Assembly (NCBI RefSeq): GCF_025698545.1 | Contig: NC_068565.1 | Location: 2,356,001 to 2,420,000 of the forward strand | From: Gossypium raimondii | Taxonomy: Eukaryota; Streptophyta; Magnoliopsida; Malvales; Malvaceae | Length of the DNA stretch: 64,000 nt | Reading direction: 5' to 3' | In this document: piece by piece, positions 46,600 to 57,841 of the stretch | Layout: each line of letters starts with the position of its first letter | Position numbering within the stretch: the first letter of the stretch is position 1 | Position numbers and translations under genes: made by a program | The notes under the pieces: generated by a model | Database searches by the model: none | Seen by the model: the letters and a program-made list of their open reading frames with translations, nothing else | Told to the model about the DNA's origin: nothing

Positions 46600-47000
46600 C
46601 AAACATTTAAAAAGAAATGCTATCAGTGTACTTGTAGAGTATGCCTCGCATTTCAGATGAAACAAACGGTGATGTCGTGACGAGGAAGAGTTGATGCCTC
46701 GATGAGAATAACCCTCCGTCCCGATGACGCGATGCATGGCGTCCCAACGTGGCGACATGCTCCCCACTTAACCATGTTTTTTTTTCCTAGTTAAACTATG
46801 TTATCTTTTCTCAATCTAACTTTGATTATTCGAGGAGTGTTTTAGTTTTACTTTCACACGAAATTCAGTCTATAAATAGGTCTTTTAGCAACCCTAGATA
46901 GTTTAAAATAACAACAACAAAATTAAGAGAAAGTTTGTGGGAATTTTAGATTTGGTTTTTTCGTTTTTAGTGAAATTTTTCTTTACTCTTCGGAAGAGTT
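46600..47000 (+). repeat. Possible solo LTR fragment
   Basis: A GC-richer start (GATGTCGTGACGAGGAAGAG ... GATGACGCGATGCATGGCG ... CAACGTGGCGACATG) is followed by AGTCTATAAATAGGTC, a good TATA element (about 46870-46884). Downstream come a leader-like run and TTCTTTCACG. This layout resembles the U3-R-U5 of a plant retrotransposon LTR. I found neither matching second LTR nor clear TG...CA ends. Confidence 0.3.
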
Positions 47001-48317
47001 CTTTCACGTAATTATTTATGTCCAATTTTACTCATATCTGTTACATAATTCAAATTCGACCCAATAAAATCAAATATTAACCCTTAAATATATTAAATAA
47101 TATATTTCAAAATTTATAATTCAATCCGGATCTTTTGAATTCCCCATTAATATATATACAAAAGGGTAGATGTTAAAGGCAAGATTATCCAGTTATGTGG
47201 GAGGCAAATGGTATAAACACAGTGCAATAATAGATACTAATAATTGGAAAAATTATAATAAATTAAGTTAATCTGAAACACAACAGTGCATGCATCCTTA
47301 TGTTGAGATATTTATTTAATTTCCCCATTAATTTATCATTAATTTAAATAAACAAATAAATTAATCATTGGGTGACTGTGGACTGCCAGTGCTTTCACAT
47401 GTCTTTTATTTATTTTATTTTTATAATAAAAGTAACTGTTGGAAGTTATCCATTCCACCCCCAAAGATTCCCTTTGTTACTTTCAACGACTACATCATTT
47501 ACTATAATTTTTTTCTTTTATTTTTTAAATAATTAATTAATTTTCATATTGATCTTATTTTACTTGTTTATGTTTTTCATATATACATGTGAACTTTGAT
47601 GTCTATGTTCAATGAAAAGCTTTTGAGATTTAAAAAAGAAGAAGAAGTTAAATGTGATGAAAATGGCATGTGAAAATAGTTTTTGTTTAAGAAAAAAATA
47701 TAATTAATTAAAACCGAAAATGATTCGGACTAAAACTTACACATAAACAAATTTTTTATCGAAAAATTTTAAATTTAACTATGTGATATATCGGGGTCTT
47801 TAATTAAAATTTCAGGTCGGATTCGGTAAAATTTGTCCCACCCTATCTCTAATACATTTACTAAAATACTTTTATATTTTATTTTTATTTTCTTAATTTT
47901 TGATAACTTATAACCTACATTTTAAATTTATAAATATTTTAATATATTTCATTATAATTTCTTACGTTCATGAGATTTTATAAGTTACGGGTATTTTTTT
48001 ATTATGATTGTAATAATTAATTTGCAATCTAAAATTAAAATTTAAAAATTAAGTAAATATCAATATAAATATAAAACTATATAATAATTCATTAAGTATC
48101 AGTATATTGTATAGTTTATATAATAACATATTATGGTTTACAATATTAATAGGTATATAAATGGAATAAAATATGTGACTAGTTTTTATTTTAGTTACTT
48201 TTTAGAATTAATTTTTTAAGTAGTTTTTGTTTTATACTGAGATTTTATTATATATCTCTATTTTTTTCATTTAATTTTATCAATCGATTTTGTATTACAT
48301 TACTCGCGACATCAAAT
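47001..48317. other. Intergenic, very AT-rich
   Basis: No gene seen. Dispersed repeat text around 47690-47860 ends TCCCACCCTATCTCTAA, resembling a hAT-MITE right end, but boundaries are not resolved. Confidence 0.35.
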
Positions 48318-48386
48318 AATTGAGTCTTAGTTCGACTAGTATGGGTTGAGGAGGGGTTATGAGTAGTTCTAAACATTATGTCAAAA
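48318..48386 (+). repeat. Short tRNA-like SINE copy lacking the B-box segment
   Basis: TTGAGTCTTAGTTCGACTAGTATGGGTTGAGGAGGGGTTATGAGTAGTTCTAAACATTATG keeps the A-box start and the tail of the family. It lacks the middle part that carries the B box. Confidence 0.5.
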
Positions 48387-50130
48387 AGAACAGATATGAT
48401 CAGAACCTATAATAAAATTATTAAAAAAACATATAAATTAAAATATTATAGACTATAATATACAATTTTTTATATGCATCAACTATAATATATTATAGTC
48501 ATGATAAAACCATAAGGCTTTCAAAACAAAATGGGTCATACTTTACACCAATTAGCATAATTAAGTTATACCTTTTTGATACTTTGAACAAATTAAGATG
48601 AAAGTTGCAAGGAGGCTAAATCTTTGGAGAAATTTTTTTGAAGTATTGTTTATTTAGAGTTAATGGACCTCTTAATATGTTCAAATTTGTCCTTAATCGA
48701 GGTTTTGTCTCTCGACTTTATGGATTGCTTGGGTGCTTGAGGGCTGAAGCTGTTTGAAGAGGTAACATGTTCAATAGAGTGGGAGTGTCTCATTGAATCA
48801 GACCGTGTGTGATGTATGGCTACTTACTAACGAAATGTGAGCATTAGCACTTTGTAGGATTTAAACCCATACCCTTATACGGTGGGGACAGATAAGATGA
48901 GAGGGGGAAAGGCAAGGGCTTTACCCTCCAAAGATTGGAAATTATGTTTTAGCATATATAAAATTTGAAGATAATGCATGGTAAAATTAGAGTTTGGCTC
49001 TAAAAAATTATGAAATTTTGATTTAGTCCTCCTAAAAACTATAAATATATATACTGGTACAATGGTGAAATTACATTTTGATTTGGCATATATGCTACCT
49101 CATTGTTGGTCACAAGTGCACAGGCTCAAACCTTACCAACCTATTGAAGGATTCGTTGATTCTAGACGAACTACATTTTAAAGGCTTCTCCAAAAAAAAC
49201 CGACCTCCCTTAATGAAGCTAGTTGTGATTAGTAAAGGAGACAAGTTCTCAAGTCTAGTTGATGAACAATGGTCTTGTGATTAGAGTAATCACTCACTGA
49301 AACAGTATGTCAAGCTAAGTGCTACATTATGAGAGCCACATGGTGAAAGTCACTTTTAGAATCTCAACACTTATAGAGTAATTTTAGTATTTTAGGTTTG
49401 ACGGGTGGAGATGCAATGCACAACAAGAGAGGAGTAAAGAGGAGAGGGTGGTGGATATTATGGAGGTCGGTTCATCCACTTGGGACAAAGAGTCAGAGGT
49501 TATCGAGAGTGAAGGAGAAGGGAGTGTTAACACTAGGAGCTAGAAGTATATTAGCAGAGTATAGACTTAGTATTCTTGGAGAGTCGATCCCTTATTCATT
49601 GTTCCTAGAGGTATTTATAGGTAGGGGTCTCGTGTAAGATGGTGTTAATGTGTTGGACTTGCCATCTAGCCATCATTACAGGACTTGTGGGGGGATGTCT
49701 TTGATGGGACGAGGGTGTCTATGACATGACAGATCCTATCATTTATCCTAACCTGATGGGATAAAACAGTTGAACTCACATGATGTTTGATGACCAATAA
49801 CTTCATGTTCCCGATAAAGCTTTGGGATCTGGATGGTGGATGGTATGTGCTTGTTCGGATGTTCATCTTGGAAGGGAGAGCTCATGGGCGGCCTTCTGGT
49901 TTGTTGGTGGCAAGCTTACTGTTCAAGCGTCTTTTTTTGATTTGACACGTACGTGTCTTGATGGGGACAAGAGTATAACAATGAGGATTAAGAGTGAAAC
50001 CAATTTTTTTTTTACAGTTTAAGAGGATAAGGCTTCTGTCTATCCTATTCTTTCGCTCCTGACGTGACGAGAATATCAAATTTAAAAAAAAAAAATCATA
50101 ACACTCAAATCTCATATCCAAAAACTCTAA
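48387..50130. other. Unrecognised, less AT-rich block
   Basis: Between about 48700 and 50040 the sequence is clearly less AT-rich than the flanks and has longer open frames (for example 49398-49637 +). None gives a protein I recognise. A TATTTATAGGTAGGGGTC (about 49610-49630) looks like a promoter of LTR type. It may be noncoding retrotransposon sequence, but I found no LTR pair, primer-binding site or gag-pol motif. Confidence 0.3.
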
Positions 50131-50548
50131 AAATCAAATATAATATATTAAACGAATAATTTCTTAATATAAGTCGCATATAATATAAAATATACTTTAT
50201 AATGATTATACAATGATAAATTCAACATGTACTGCAACCTCTTTTAAATGCTTTGAACAAATTACACTGCATGGATATGCTTATCCCTCCCACAGAAATA
50301 TAACGCCCCTACCGCTGTGTACCCATTGTATTCCATGTCCCAAAAATCATAAAAAAAAAAAAAATTCTCTAGAGAATTTTCTCCATTAAATTTAAAGTTG
50401 AATCAGAATAAATTTAAATAATGAGAGATAAAGTTTTTTTTAATATTAATTTTTTCATTAATTTATTTAAAAGATATCAAATGTTTTACCATCTCAACTA
50501 ATAAATGTAGAGTTTGATTTTTTTTTGGTAGTGAGAGAGATATAAATG

Positions 50549-50813
50549 CAATGTTGTTTGAATCCAATTAGGCGGTTTTATCGAATTGATTGGACCAAAA
50601 ATCGATTTGGGTATTGGTTTGATTAAAGGAGTTAAACTGATTGATTGACGAATTGGGTTAATAAATCAATTGAATTGACAGTTGAACCATTTTTCTCTAT
50701 TTGTAAATATTTTTATTTTTTTATGAATTTTGAATGTTTTTTAGTCAAACCAGATAAATTGAGAACCGATGATTTGATCGGTTTGATCATCGATCTAGTT
50801 CTGAAAATATTGT
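50549..50813. repeat. 'CCGGTTCAACC'-type repeat, copy 1 of a near-tandem pair
   Basis: Begins AATGTTGTTTGAATCCAATTAGG and ends TCTAGTTCTGAAAATATTG. The central AT-rich part is flanked by 'gattgaccaaaaatcgatt' and 'gatcggtttgatcatcgatc' arms. Copy 2 follows after 36 bases. Confidence 0.55.
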
Positions 50814-50849
50814 ATTAATGAATAAAACAGGGCATGCATGATATTAATA

Positions 50850-51081
50850 CAATGTTATTTGAATCGAATTGGACCAGCCGGTCGAACTAATTGGACCAAG
50901 AATTAGCCATAATATTTGTCTAATTAGAAGGATTAGATCAATTGACGCATGAACTGAGTTAAAAAATCAATTGAACCCATAATTGAACTAATTATTTTTT
51001 TAATAACTTTTTAATCAAATCAGATAAATAAGAATCTATGATCCGACCGGTTCAACCATGGCTCCAGTTATAAAATCATTG
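50850..51081. repeat. 'CCGGTTCAACC'-type repeat, copy 2 of a near-tandem pair
   Basis: Begins AATGTTATTTGAATCGAATTGG. Similar in plan to copy 1. After both copies stands ATTAATGAA(TA/AG)AAACAGGG(C/T)ATGCATGAT, so a unit of about 265-300 bp including flank is duplicated in tandem. Confidence 0.55.
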
Positions 51082-51364
51082 ATATTAATGAAAGAAACAG
51101 GGTATGCATGATGCTAAGGCGAAGGGGAAGGGGGGCGGTCGCTTTTAGACGCAAGTGACAGAGAGCATTGAAAAAGGTAAAGGCATTCACGTGTAAGGGT
51201 TGTGCTCGGGAGCGTGCACCATGTGCTTCGGTGCAGTCGACCAAAACGAAGAGCCTTTCTTTCCCATAACACACAAACTAAATAATTAAATAAAAAAGCT
51301 TGGTCTACCTTATCTCACGGATCTTGCTTCTCTTTCCACACATAACCTTGCCTTCCTTCCTTAT

Positions 51365-51573
51365 ACCCCTATATATTTATATGTATATATAACGCCTTTA
51401 AGAGTTGACCAAATTAACAAGAGCCAATAGAGAGAAGAAGAAAAAAAGAAAATGCAGTCATTTTGCAGATAGCCAAAAGCAAAGCAAAGCAAAACCCATC
51501 ATTAATCTACAGCCAAACCACCATTAGTCATCTACTACAGTTGAGAAAGAAGGAAAGTATATAGGAGGAATTG
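51365..51573 (+). promoter_or_regulatory. Promoter and leader of the 70-aa protein gene
   Basis: CCCTATATATTTATATGTATATATAACG at about 51367-51394 offers a TATA box 180 bases before the start. The leader is A/G-rich (GAGAGAAGAAGAAAAAAAG, GAAAGAAGGAAAG), typical of plant 5' leaders. An upstream CACGTGTAAG motif near 51189 is a possible G-box. Confidence 0.5.
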
Positions 51574-52595
51574 ATGGCTTCTTGGAAGAAAACCATCGCT
51601 ACGCCTTTCAGAAAAGCTTGCACTTTCTTCAACCAGCAACCAAGGGATAAGAAGTCCCAAACAGGTATATATTTCTCTCTTCCCCTTCTCGCTCTCTCTC
51701 TCTCTCTCTCTAATTTCTCTTTTTAAAGGGATTAAATTGAATTTTTATTATTTTAGAAGAGTTAAAAGTGTAATTTTATTATTATATTATGATTTTTAAA
51801 GGATAGGCTATAATTCCTTTACTATATCCTTTTCTCGATAAATGGATTGTTGGATTTAACGATATAATTATATGTTGATTGAGTCTTAATTGATTGGTAT
51901 TAATATTGGAGAGGACTATAGATAGTTCTAAGCATTTAAAATAAATAAATATCATAAAAATTTACGATGAGATTAATATTCAAAACAAATCCATAATATT
52001 GTATTCAAGAACAAATCCGAGAATTTGTTGTTGGAAGGGCCAAAATAAAATTACAAACTTTTAGAGGTTAAAAGCTAAAAGAAAGACTTAAAGTGAAGTA
52101 GTGAAAATTAGAAGGACTAAAGTTACAATTATCTCATTTAACTAAGTGCTTGAAGATATATCATATTGAAACTTACTGGAGCATGAAATATGATTATTAT
52201 TGAATACTTAAAATATTCATAAAATAAAGTAAATTCAATATCAACAATAAGTCGTAAAAATTCGATCTAATCAATCGATTCAATCGAGAATTGATCGGTC
52301 AAGAAAAATCAGTAAGAAACCAAAATTTAAGGATGTAACTAGTTTGACTTTTCGATTCAATTTTTTCGACTATAGTCAAATATAATCTTTTTAATTAGTT
52401 AAACTAATTAACCGATTCAACTTCCGATTCGATTATTTTTAACTACGAATAATAATTTTTTTTATGGGTGCAGAGCATGAAAAGCATGTGATGGATCTGC
52501 ATGGGGAAGTGATGGCATGTGCATATGAAGATGTCCAAGTCATGTGGTCCATTCTTGACAAGTCCAAGTCCACGGCTTGTAACATCAAGCCTTAG
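51574..52595 (+). CDS. Conserved small plant protein of unknown function, 2 exons, 70 aa
   Basis: Exon 1 (51574-51664) and exon 2 (52474-52595) are joined across a GTATAT...GTGCAG intron of 809 bp and give 70 codons. The protein starts MASWKKTIATPFRKACTFFN, a basic amphipathic N-terminus. A charged middle (RDKKSQTEHEKH) is followed by DLHGEVMACAYEDVQVMWSILDKSKS. I recall similar short proteins in many angiosperms, all without assigned function. It has no signal peptide or membrane segment. The first intron begins with a (TC)n run (51688-51711) and carries a short SINE copy. It is probably real: splice sites, conserved-looking protein, TATA box and purine-rich leader agree. Confidence 0.8.
51875..51937 (+). 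repeat. Short tRNA-like SINE copy in the small-gene intron
   Basis: TTGATTGAGTCTTAATTGATTGGTATTAATATTGGAGAGGACTATAGATAGTTCTAAGCATT keeps the A-box start and tail but not the B-box segment, like the copy at 48318. Confidence 0.5.
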
Positions 52596-52896
52596 GATTC
52601 CCTTTTTACCCTTTTTTTTTTCTTTCTAAATTTAATTTTTCTTTATTTTATTTTGCATGTGATGTAGATAAAACTACAAACTCGATTGCAAATTTGGGGG
52701 AAATTAGGAGATTGGGGAAAGAAGGGCATTATTGTAATTTTGGATGGAGAGAATTCAAATGTTTATTTTTATAGGGAATCCCCGTGAGGATATGAAAAAT
52801 CCACGGCGAGATTTTTAATGAAATTTCTCTATTTATTTTAATTGTTTTTATTTTTATTTTTATATTTTTAAGTATAAATATTAAAACTATATATAA
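52596..52896. other. 3' flank of the small gene
   Basis: T-rich 3' sequence, probably untranslated for the first ~150 bases. Nothing else seen. Confidence 0.4.
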
Positions 52897-53228
52897 TTTT
52901 GATTTAACGTATAATGTCATACATAAAATTTAATTTTATAGGATTTTATACATAAAATTTTGATTTGATTCAATTTTCACAAATCATTACCAACATTATC
53001 GAATTAGAACCATTTTATGTTAATATATTCCATACGAAAACAATTATATTAATCCGATATGAAAATAAATGTATGCATTTATTTTTAAATGGCTACAATC
53101 GAATAAAAATCACAGCTTTTGTGTATACAAATGAATCATAATTCAAGTTTCATGTGTATAATTGCACTAAATCAAAGATCATTTATCAAATTATACATTG
53201 AGCCAAAGTTTCATGTTAAATAATATTT
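52897..53228. repeat. Dispersed repeat, left arm of an inverted pair
   Basis: Its text (AAAATTTTGATTTGATTCAATTTTCACAAATC, CATAATTCAAGTTTCATGTGTATAATTGCAC) is the diverged reverse complement of 53585-53888, about 350 bp away. A third relative sits in translocator intron 8. Confidence 0.6.
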
Positions 53229-53284
53229 TATGTAACTGGATCTCCGGTAAATCTCCTCTAAATATTATAATAATTAAGATAAAA

Positions 53285-53545
53285 ATACTATGGAGGCTTT
53301 TATATTAGGAGTCAGATTACATTTTGTCTCATTTACTTCAAAAAAAGAGAGTAGAATAGTTTTTATACGTTAGATCAAAGAGCAAATTGTTCATTCTTTT
53401 AAAAATTTCATCCATTTTCACTATTAAAAACTGGTCATTGTATGTCAATACGATGTACACGTGGCGTGCCACGTGTAACTACCCGTTTATTTCATCAATC
53501 ATACTTGTTTTTAACAGTAGAAATAAAAATTTATATGTACATGGA
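53285..53545. repeat. Dispersed repeat nested between inverted arms
   Basis: ACTATGGAGGCTTTTATATTAGGAGTCAGATTACATTTTG is the reverse complement of the right end of the 5300-type repeat. The middle contains ACACGTGGCGTGCCACGTGT, a perfect palindrome with two G-box cores. It lies between the two arms of another repeat. Confidence 0.5.
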
Positions 53546-53584
53546 TAAATATACATAAACTTTAATCTGATATATAGGGATAAA

Positions 53585-53888
53585 CATAAAATTTATACGT
53601 AAACTTTGGTCCAATGTGCAATTTGATACATAAACTTTGATTTGGTGTGATTATACAATTGAAACTTGAATTACGGTTCATATGCATACACGAAATTTTG
53701 ATTTTAATTCAATTGTACACATTTATTTTCAAATTTGATTAATATAATTATTTGTGTATGCAATATATCAAAATAAAACGGTGCTAATTCCATAATATTG
53801 TTAAATATTTGTGAAAATTGAATTAAATTAAAATTTCATGTATATAATCGCACTAAATAAAAAAGTTCATGTATAGATTTGATATTTA
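53585..53888. repeat. Dispersed repeat, right arm of an inverted pair
   Basis: Reverse complement partner of 52897-53228, including TTTGATTTGGTGTGATTATACAATTGAAACTTG and GTGAAAATTGAATTAAATTAAAATTTCATG. Confidence 0.6.
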
Positions 53889-54657
53889 TCCTCATTAAAC
53901 TCATCATTACCGGAGCAAAAAAAAAAAGAAAGTCAAATATATCTATGTATACTATCATAATATGCTCGATTGAGTTTATGTCACGCATCAATTGGATCCC
54001 AATTTAGTTACGGAATTTATCGAAAACACATTCCTTTTTACAAATTATTATAATTTACTATCTCAAATTTACAGTTTCAATCTAAATCAAATTTAACCTT
54101 TTTATCAAATATTTTATAAAATTGTTAATAACATTTCTACCCATGTTGTGTCATAATATGCATTGGCAGATATAACGGGTAGGTGGGGGTCACTACCCCC
54201 TAGTTTTTTTAGAAATTTACATAGCAGTCCTTTTAAGATGAATTTTATTACATTAAACTCTCTAAAATTTTAAATTCTGCTCTCCAAACCCTTAAAAACC
54301 AAAACCAAATATGTAATCGACAATGTTAATATAAATTTAGTCCCGTAAATAGTATTTTTAAATCCCGCACCAATAATATGTTAATTTATCTCATGTAAAA
54401 TTTTAGATTCGTAAGATTGAGTGAGATCATATCATAATCTATGGTCAACTTTTTTTTTATTAAATATCTTCAACTTGCATCTCATCGAATCAAAATCTGG
54501 GTGCTAAAGGAAATCTAATAAAAACATGATTATTAGGATTTGATAGGAAAATTTTACAGCAATTTTCTAAATTTTTAAAGTGATAAAATCAAAATTAACT
54601 CACATGAGAGATACATAGATAAGAACAATGGTAATTCACAAGTTTGGAAATTAAGAA
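53889..54657. other. Intergenic, AT-rich
   Basis: No gene or clear repeat recognised. Confidence 0.4.
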
Positions 54658-55094
54658 GGTATAATGATGAATTTAGTCCTTAATATTTGTGTTTTTAATT
54701 AATTTAGATTTTCTAGTTAAATTTGGTTCTTAATTTTTAAAATAGTCAAATTACTTTTTTATTTAACTAAAACGTTGACTAAAATATTAAAATTTTAATG
54801 ATGTTGGACTGACAATCACATGACGGTCTATGTGTATTTCATCTTGACATGACATTATTTGTTATATATGCCATTTTAACAAATAATTTAAAACTTATAA
54901 AATATTTTAAAAATAAAATAAATTTAATATTTTAAATTAAATATTTTCGTTAAAACAACAATTCAACTCTTTTAGAAAGGTTGATGGTTAAATTTGATTC
55001 TTTTTAAAAGATCGAGGGCCAAATTTAACTAAAAAAATAAGTGTCAAATTGAAAAGAGATATAAACGTTAAAAGCTTATTTTTTTCATTATGCC
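54658..55094. repeat. MITE-like repeat with terminal inverted repeats
   Basis: The left end GGTATAATGATGAATTTAGTCCTTAATATT and the right end ...AAGCTTATTTTTTTCATTATGCC are inverted. Inside, 'aaattaggttcttaatttt' is mirrored by 'gaggggccaaatttaac'-type text. Noncoding. About 437 bp. Confidence 0.55.
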
Positions 55095-55164
55095 AATAAG
55101 AATAAAAAATATCAAGGAAATCAATACGAATGCCAAGTTTTAAGTGTCTTTCAAGAAGTGCCGA

Positions 55165-55300
55165 TTAAACCTTAACTCGATTGGTATGGGCATTGTTGTT
55201 AATACAGGAGGGCATGGGTTCAAGTGTGTTAAATAACATTATTCTCCTATTTATGAGTTGTAAAGGGACTATAGATAACTTTTGGTATTATGTAAAAAAC
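55165..55300 (+). repeat. Best-preserved tRNA-like SINE family copy
   Basis: CTTAACTCGATTGGTATGGGCATTG fits a tRNA A box (55171-55189). TGGGTTCAAGTGTG (55215-55228) fits a B box about 43 bases later. It ends with TTTATGAGTTGTAAAGGGACTATAGATAACTTTTGGTATTATG. Shares its whole order with 25663-25800. Confidence 0.6.
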
Positions 55301-55712
55301 GAACAAATATAATCAAGTATGAATTTATCAAAAATTGTCCCCTTTTAACAATCTTTAGCAAAATGATCATGACTTATCTTTCCCATTAGACCACGGATTG
55401 CGAAGTGGGAAGCACCAAGAGGAACGGAGCCAATGATTAAGACGGACGAGCATATAAGGTGGCTTATGACGTTGTTTGAGACACAAATGGACTTGTGCGA
55501 GTGGGTTGTGTGCCTAGCGACTATTGGGAGCTTTTGATGCGCTCTCGGTCGAGGCACATGTTGTCATCAGTGCACTCAAACTGGCGCAGTAGCTTTGGTA
55601 GCTTCACCATTGAGATGGATTGTTTTGCTTTTGTTTCTAAATTAAATGGTTGACCTTTCTATGCATGACTGAATCATTGAGAAGGCCCTTGGCGTTTGTT
55701 TGGTTGCTTTTA
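55301..55712. other. Unrecognised block with a GC-richer core
   Basis: 55340-55620 is GC-richer (ACCACGGATTGCGAAGTGGG ... TGCGCTCTCGGTCGAGG) and could be a gene or transposon remnant. No frame on either strand gives a domain I know. Confidence 0.3.
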
Positions 55713-56255
55713 AATATGATTGTCAATGTGGGTTTTTCGGACTTAATAAAATTTTAGGTCCGATTGATAGGTTTGGCTTAAAAATTAAGTTTAAATTTTT
55801 GTTCAAATTTAGTCTGAATAAAAATGTTAAAATCTAAACCCGATTTGTTCGTATTAATTTTTTTTAATTTTTTATATAAAAAATTTAAAAATATATAGTA
55901 CATAAAAACACTAAAAACATTAAAATAAATATTTCCCAACAAATTTTAAAAAAAATTATACTTAAATAACACTAAAATATGTGTAACTTAACAAGCAAAT
56001 GCCTCTACTAGTAGCAAAAATAACAATAAAGTAAGAGTTATATAATATCCAAACAATAACAACAAAATAGTAGCAATATAATAATGAAATGACAACAAAG
56101 CAGTGGGAAAATAGTAGCAAAATAGTGGCAAAACAACAAATTTTTTTTTCAAATTCGGGTCAAGCTAGACCCATTTTCTAAACAGGCCTTTTTTTTACCT
56201 AAACCTGTTTTTCAAGTCTATATTTTTACCAAAATCCTCTTACTTTTCAAGTCTA
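55713..56255. repeat. hAT-like MITE, degraded
   Basis: It shares AATATCCAAACAATAACAACAAAATAGTAGCAATATAATA and the flanking arms with 38576-39101. The ends (AATATGATTGTCAATGTGGG and ...CTTTTCAAGTCTA) are degraded, and I see no clear target duplication. Confidence 0.5.
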
Positions 56256-57053
56256 GGTGCAACACGTAGGCTTGCTCAATGATCCTTACAAGAGAATGTT
56301 AATTGTATTCTTGATTTGGTTTATTCGGAGATTTTTCACCCCATTGTGTTTGATGACACATTGAATGTTTGATAAATTGTACCCAACATGCTTATTTTAT
56401 ATATATAAGAAAGTAAACTTATAAGTATAAATTGTGTCCGAGGAATGAACTCAAGATTTGATGTCAACTATTTCTTCATTCCAATATAAATATTTTGTCA
56501 TTAAATGGATCGAGTAAACTTTTAATGATAAATCTAACCTCACATATACAGTTAGGTTAAAAGGTTATTAATATCAATAAATACATAAAAGTTAAGCAAA
56601 CTTGTATTAAAAGAAAATCAAATCTTGTGAGTCGATTAAACAAGTGAAATTTTAAATGATTTGTGTCTAAGTTATTATTTGAAACCCATCTCGGTTTAAT
56701 TTACTTTATAAATTAGTGTATTACGGTTTTAGATGATATCGAAATTTAAATGTTATGATTATTATCCATATCAAGAGTGTAGTAAATGTGGATGTTAACA
56801 CTTACATATCTATTATCCAAAATGGTTTTAATTTTGCATATTTACTGTTTAATTGCATCCAATTTCAAACCCATTTTATTATTCTAAATAGTAAATTTGA
56901 ATTCGGACATCTGAATTTGTTATCTATTTATTGATTTTCTATTTTTTAAAATTATTTAATAGATTTAGATATCCGAATAATGTAAATAATATAATTTTAA
57001 ATTCAAATATTAAAAGAGCATAGGTATAATCAATTCTGTATAAATCAGATCGA
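56256..57053. other. Intergenic, AT-rich
   Basis: No gene or bounded element recognised. Confidence 0.4.
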
Positions 57054-57065
57054 ATTGATTCGAGG

Positions 57066-57450
57066 TAGAAATGTTCGTGGGTTAGAGCGAGCCGTGTTCC
57101 GGTAGAGTCTAATCAAAATATTTGGCCTGTTTGATAAGCCTGAGCCCGATTTGAAAATATGTTTAAAATTTTGCTCAAGCCTAATATAGATAAAAATGTT
57201 AAAAGTTGGGCTTGACAAAACCCGCCCGAATTAATTATTTTATATTATTATATATATTTTAAAAAATAATACATAACAAATACTAAAAATATTAAAATAA
57301 ATGTTTTCAAATAAATTAAAAATAAAATAAAGAAAATAAAAAAAAAGGTCTTAGTTTTTTTTTTGTTGTTGTTGAAGTCTATTTTTCGAATCTATATCTT
57401 TATCCAAACACTATTAATTTTCGGATTGATCCAATTCATGAACAGGTCTA
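57066..57450. mobile_element. hAT-like MITE with direct flanking repeat ATTGATTCGA
   Basis: Ends TAGAAATGTTCGTGGGTT and ...AATTCATGAACAGGTCTA are inverted repeats of the family. ATTGATTCGA stands at 57054-57063 and again at 57451-57460, with two extra G on the left side. The interior has the usual CGAGCC/GGGCTTGA arms. Confidence 0.68.
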
Positions 57451-57841
57451 ATTGATTCGAAAATAAGGTTAGATGATTTAATATGTGAATCACTCGAAAT
57501 TGGGTTAAAATATGATTTTTTTTTTTTTGTAAAAAAGTTTTTAATAGGAATAATTATGTTAGCGGCTCGACCACTGGTCGAACTACGAAACCTTGGCTGT
57601 GATCTTCTTTGGTAACGTGATCGGAGATAATTTGAATTTAGAGCTTTATGTTGTTAACTTAAAATGAAAATTGAATATATGGAATAGAGAAAATCGCAAC
57701 CGGTAACTAGAAGAAAAACGAAAAGGCATTATCGGAAAATCGGCGTGAGCGACAACGTAGTAGGAGGTTGTAGGTGGTCATTGATTCACTGATCCGCCGT
57801 GAGAGTCTTATTTTTCTCTCTTTTATTTTTAAAGCGAAAGC

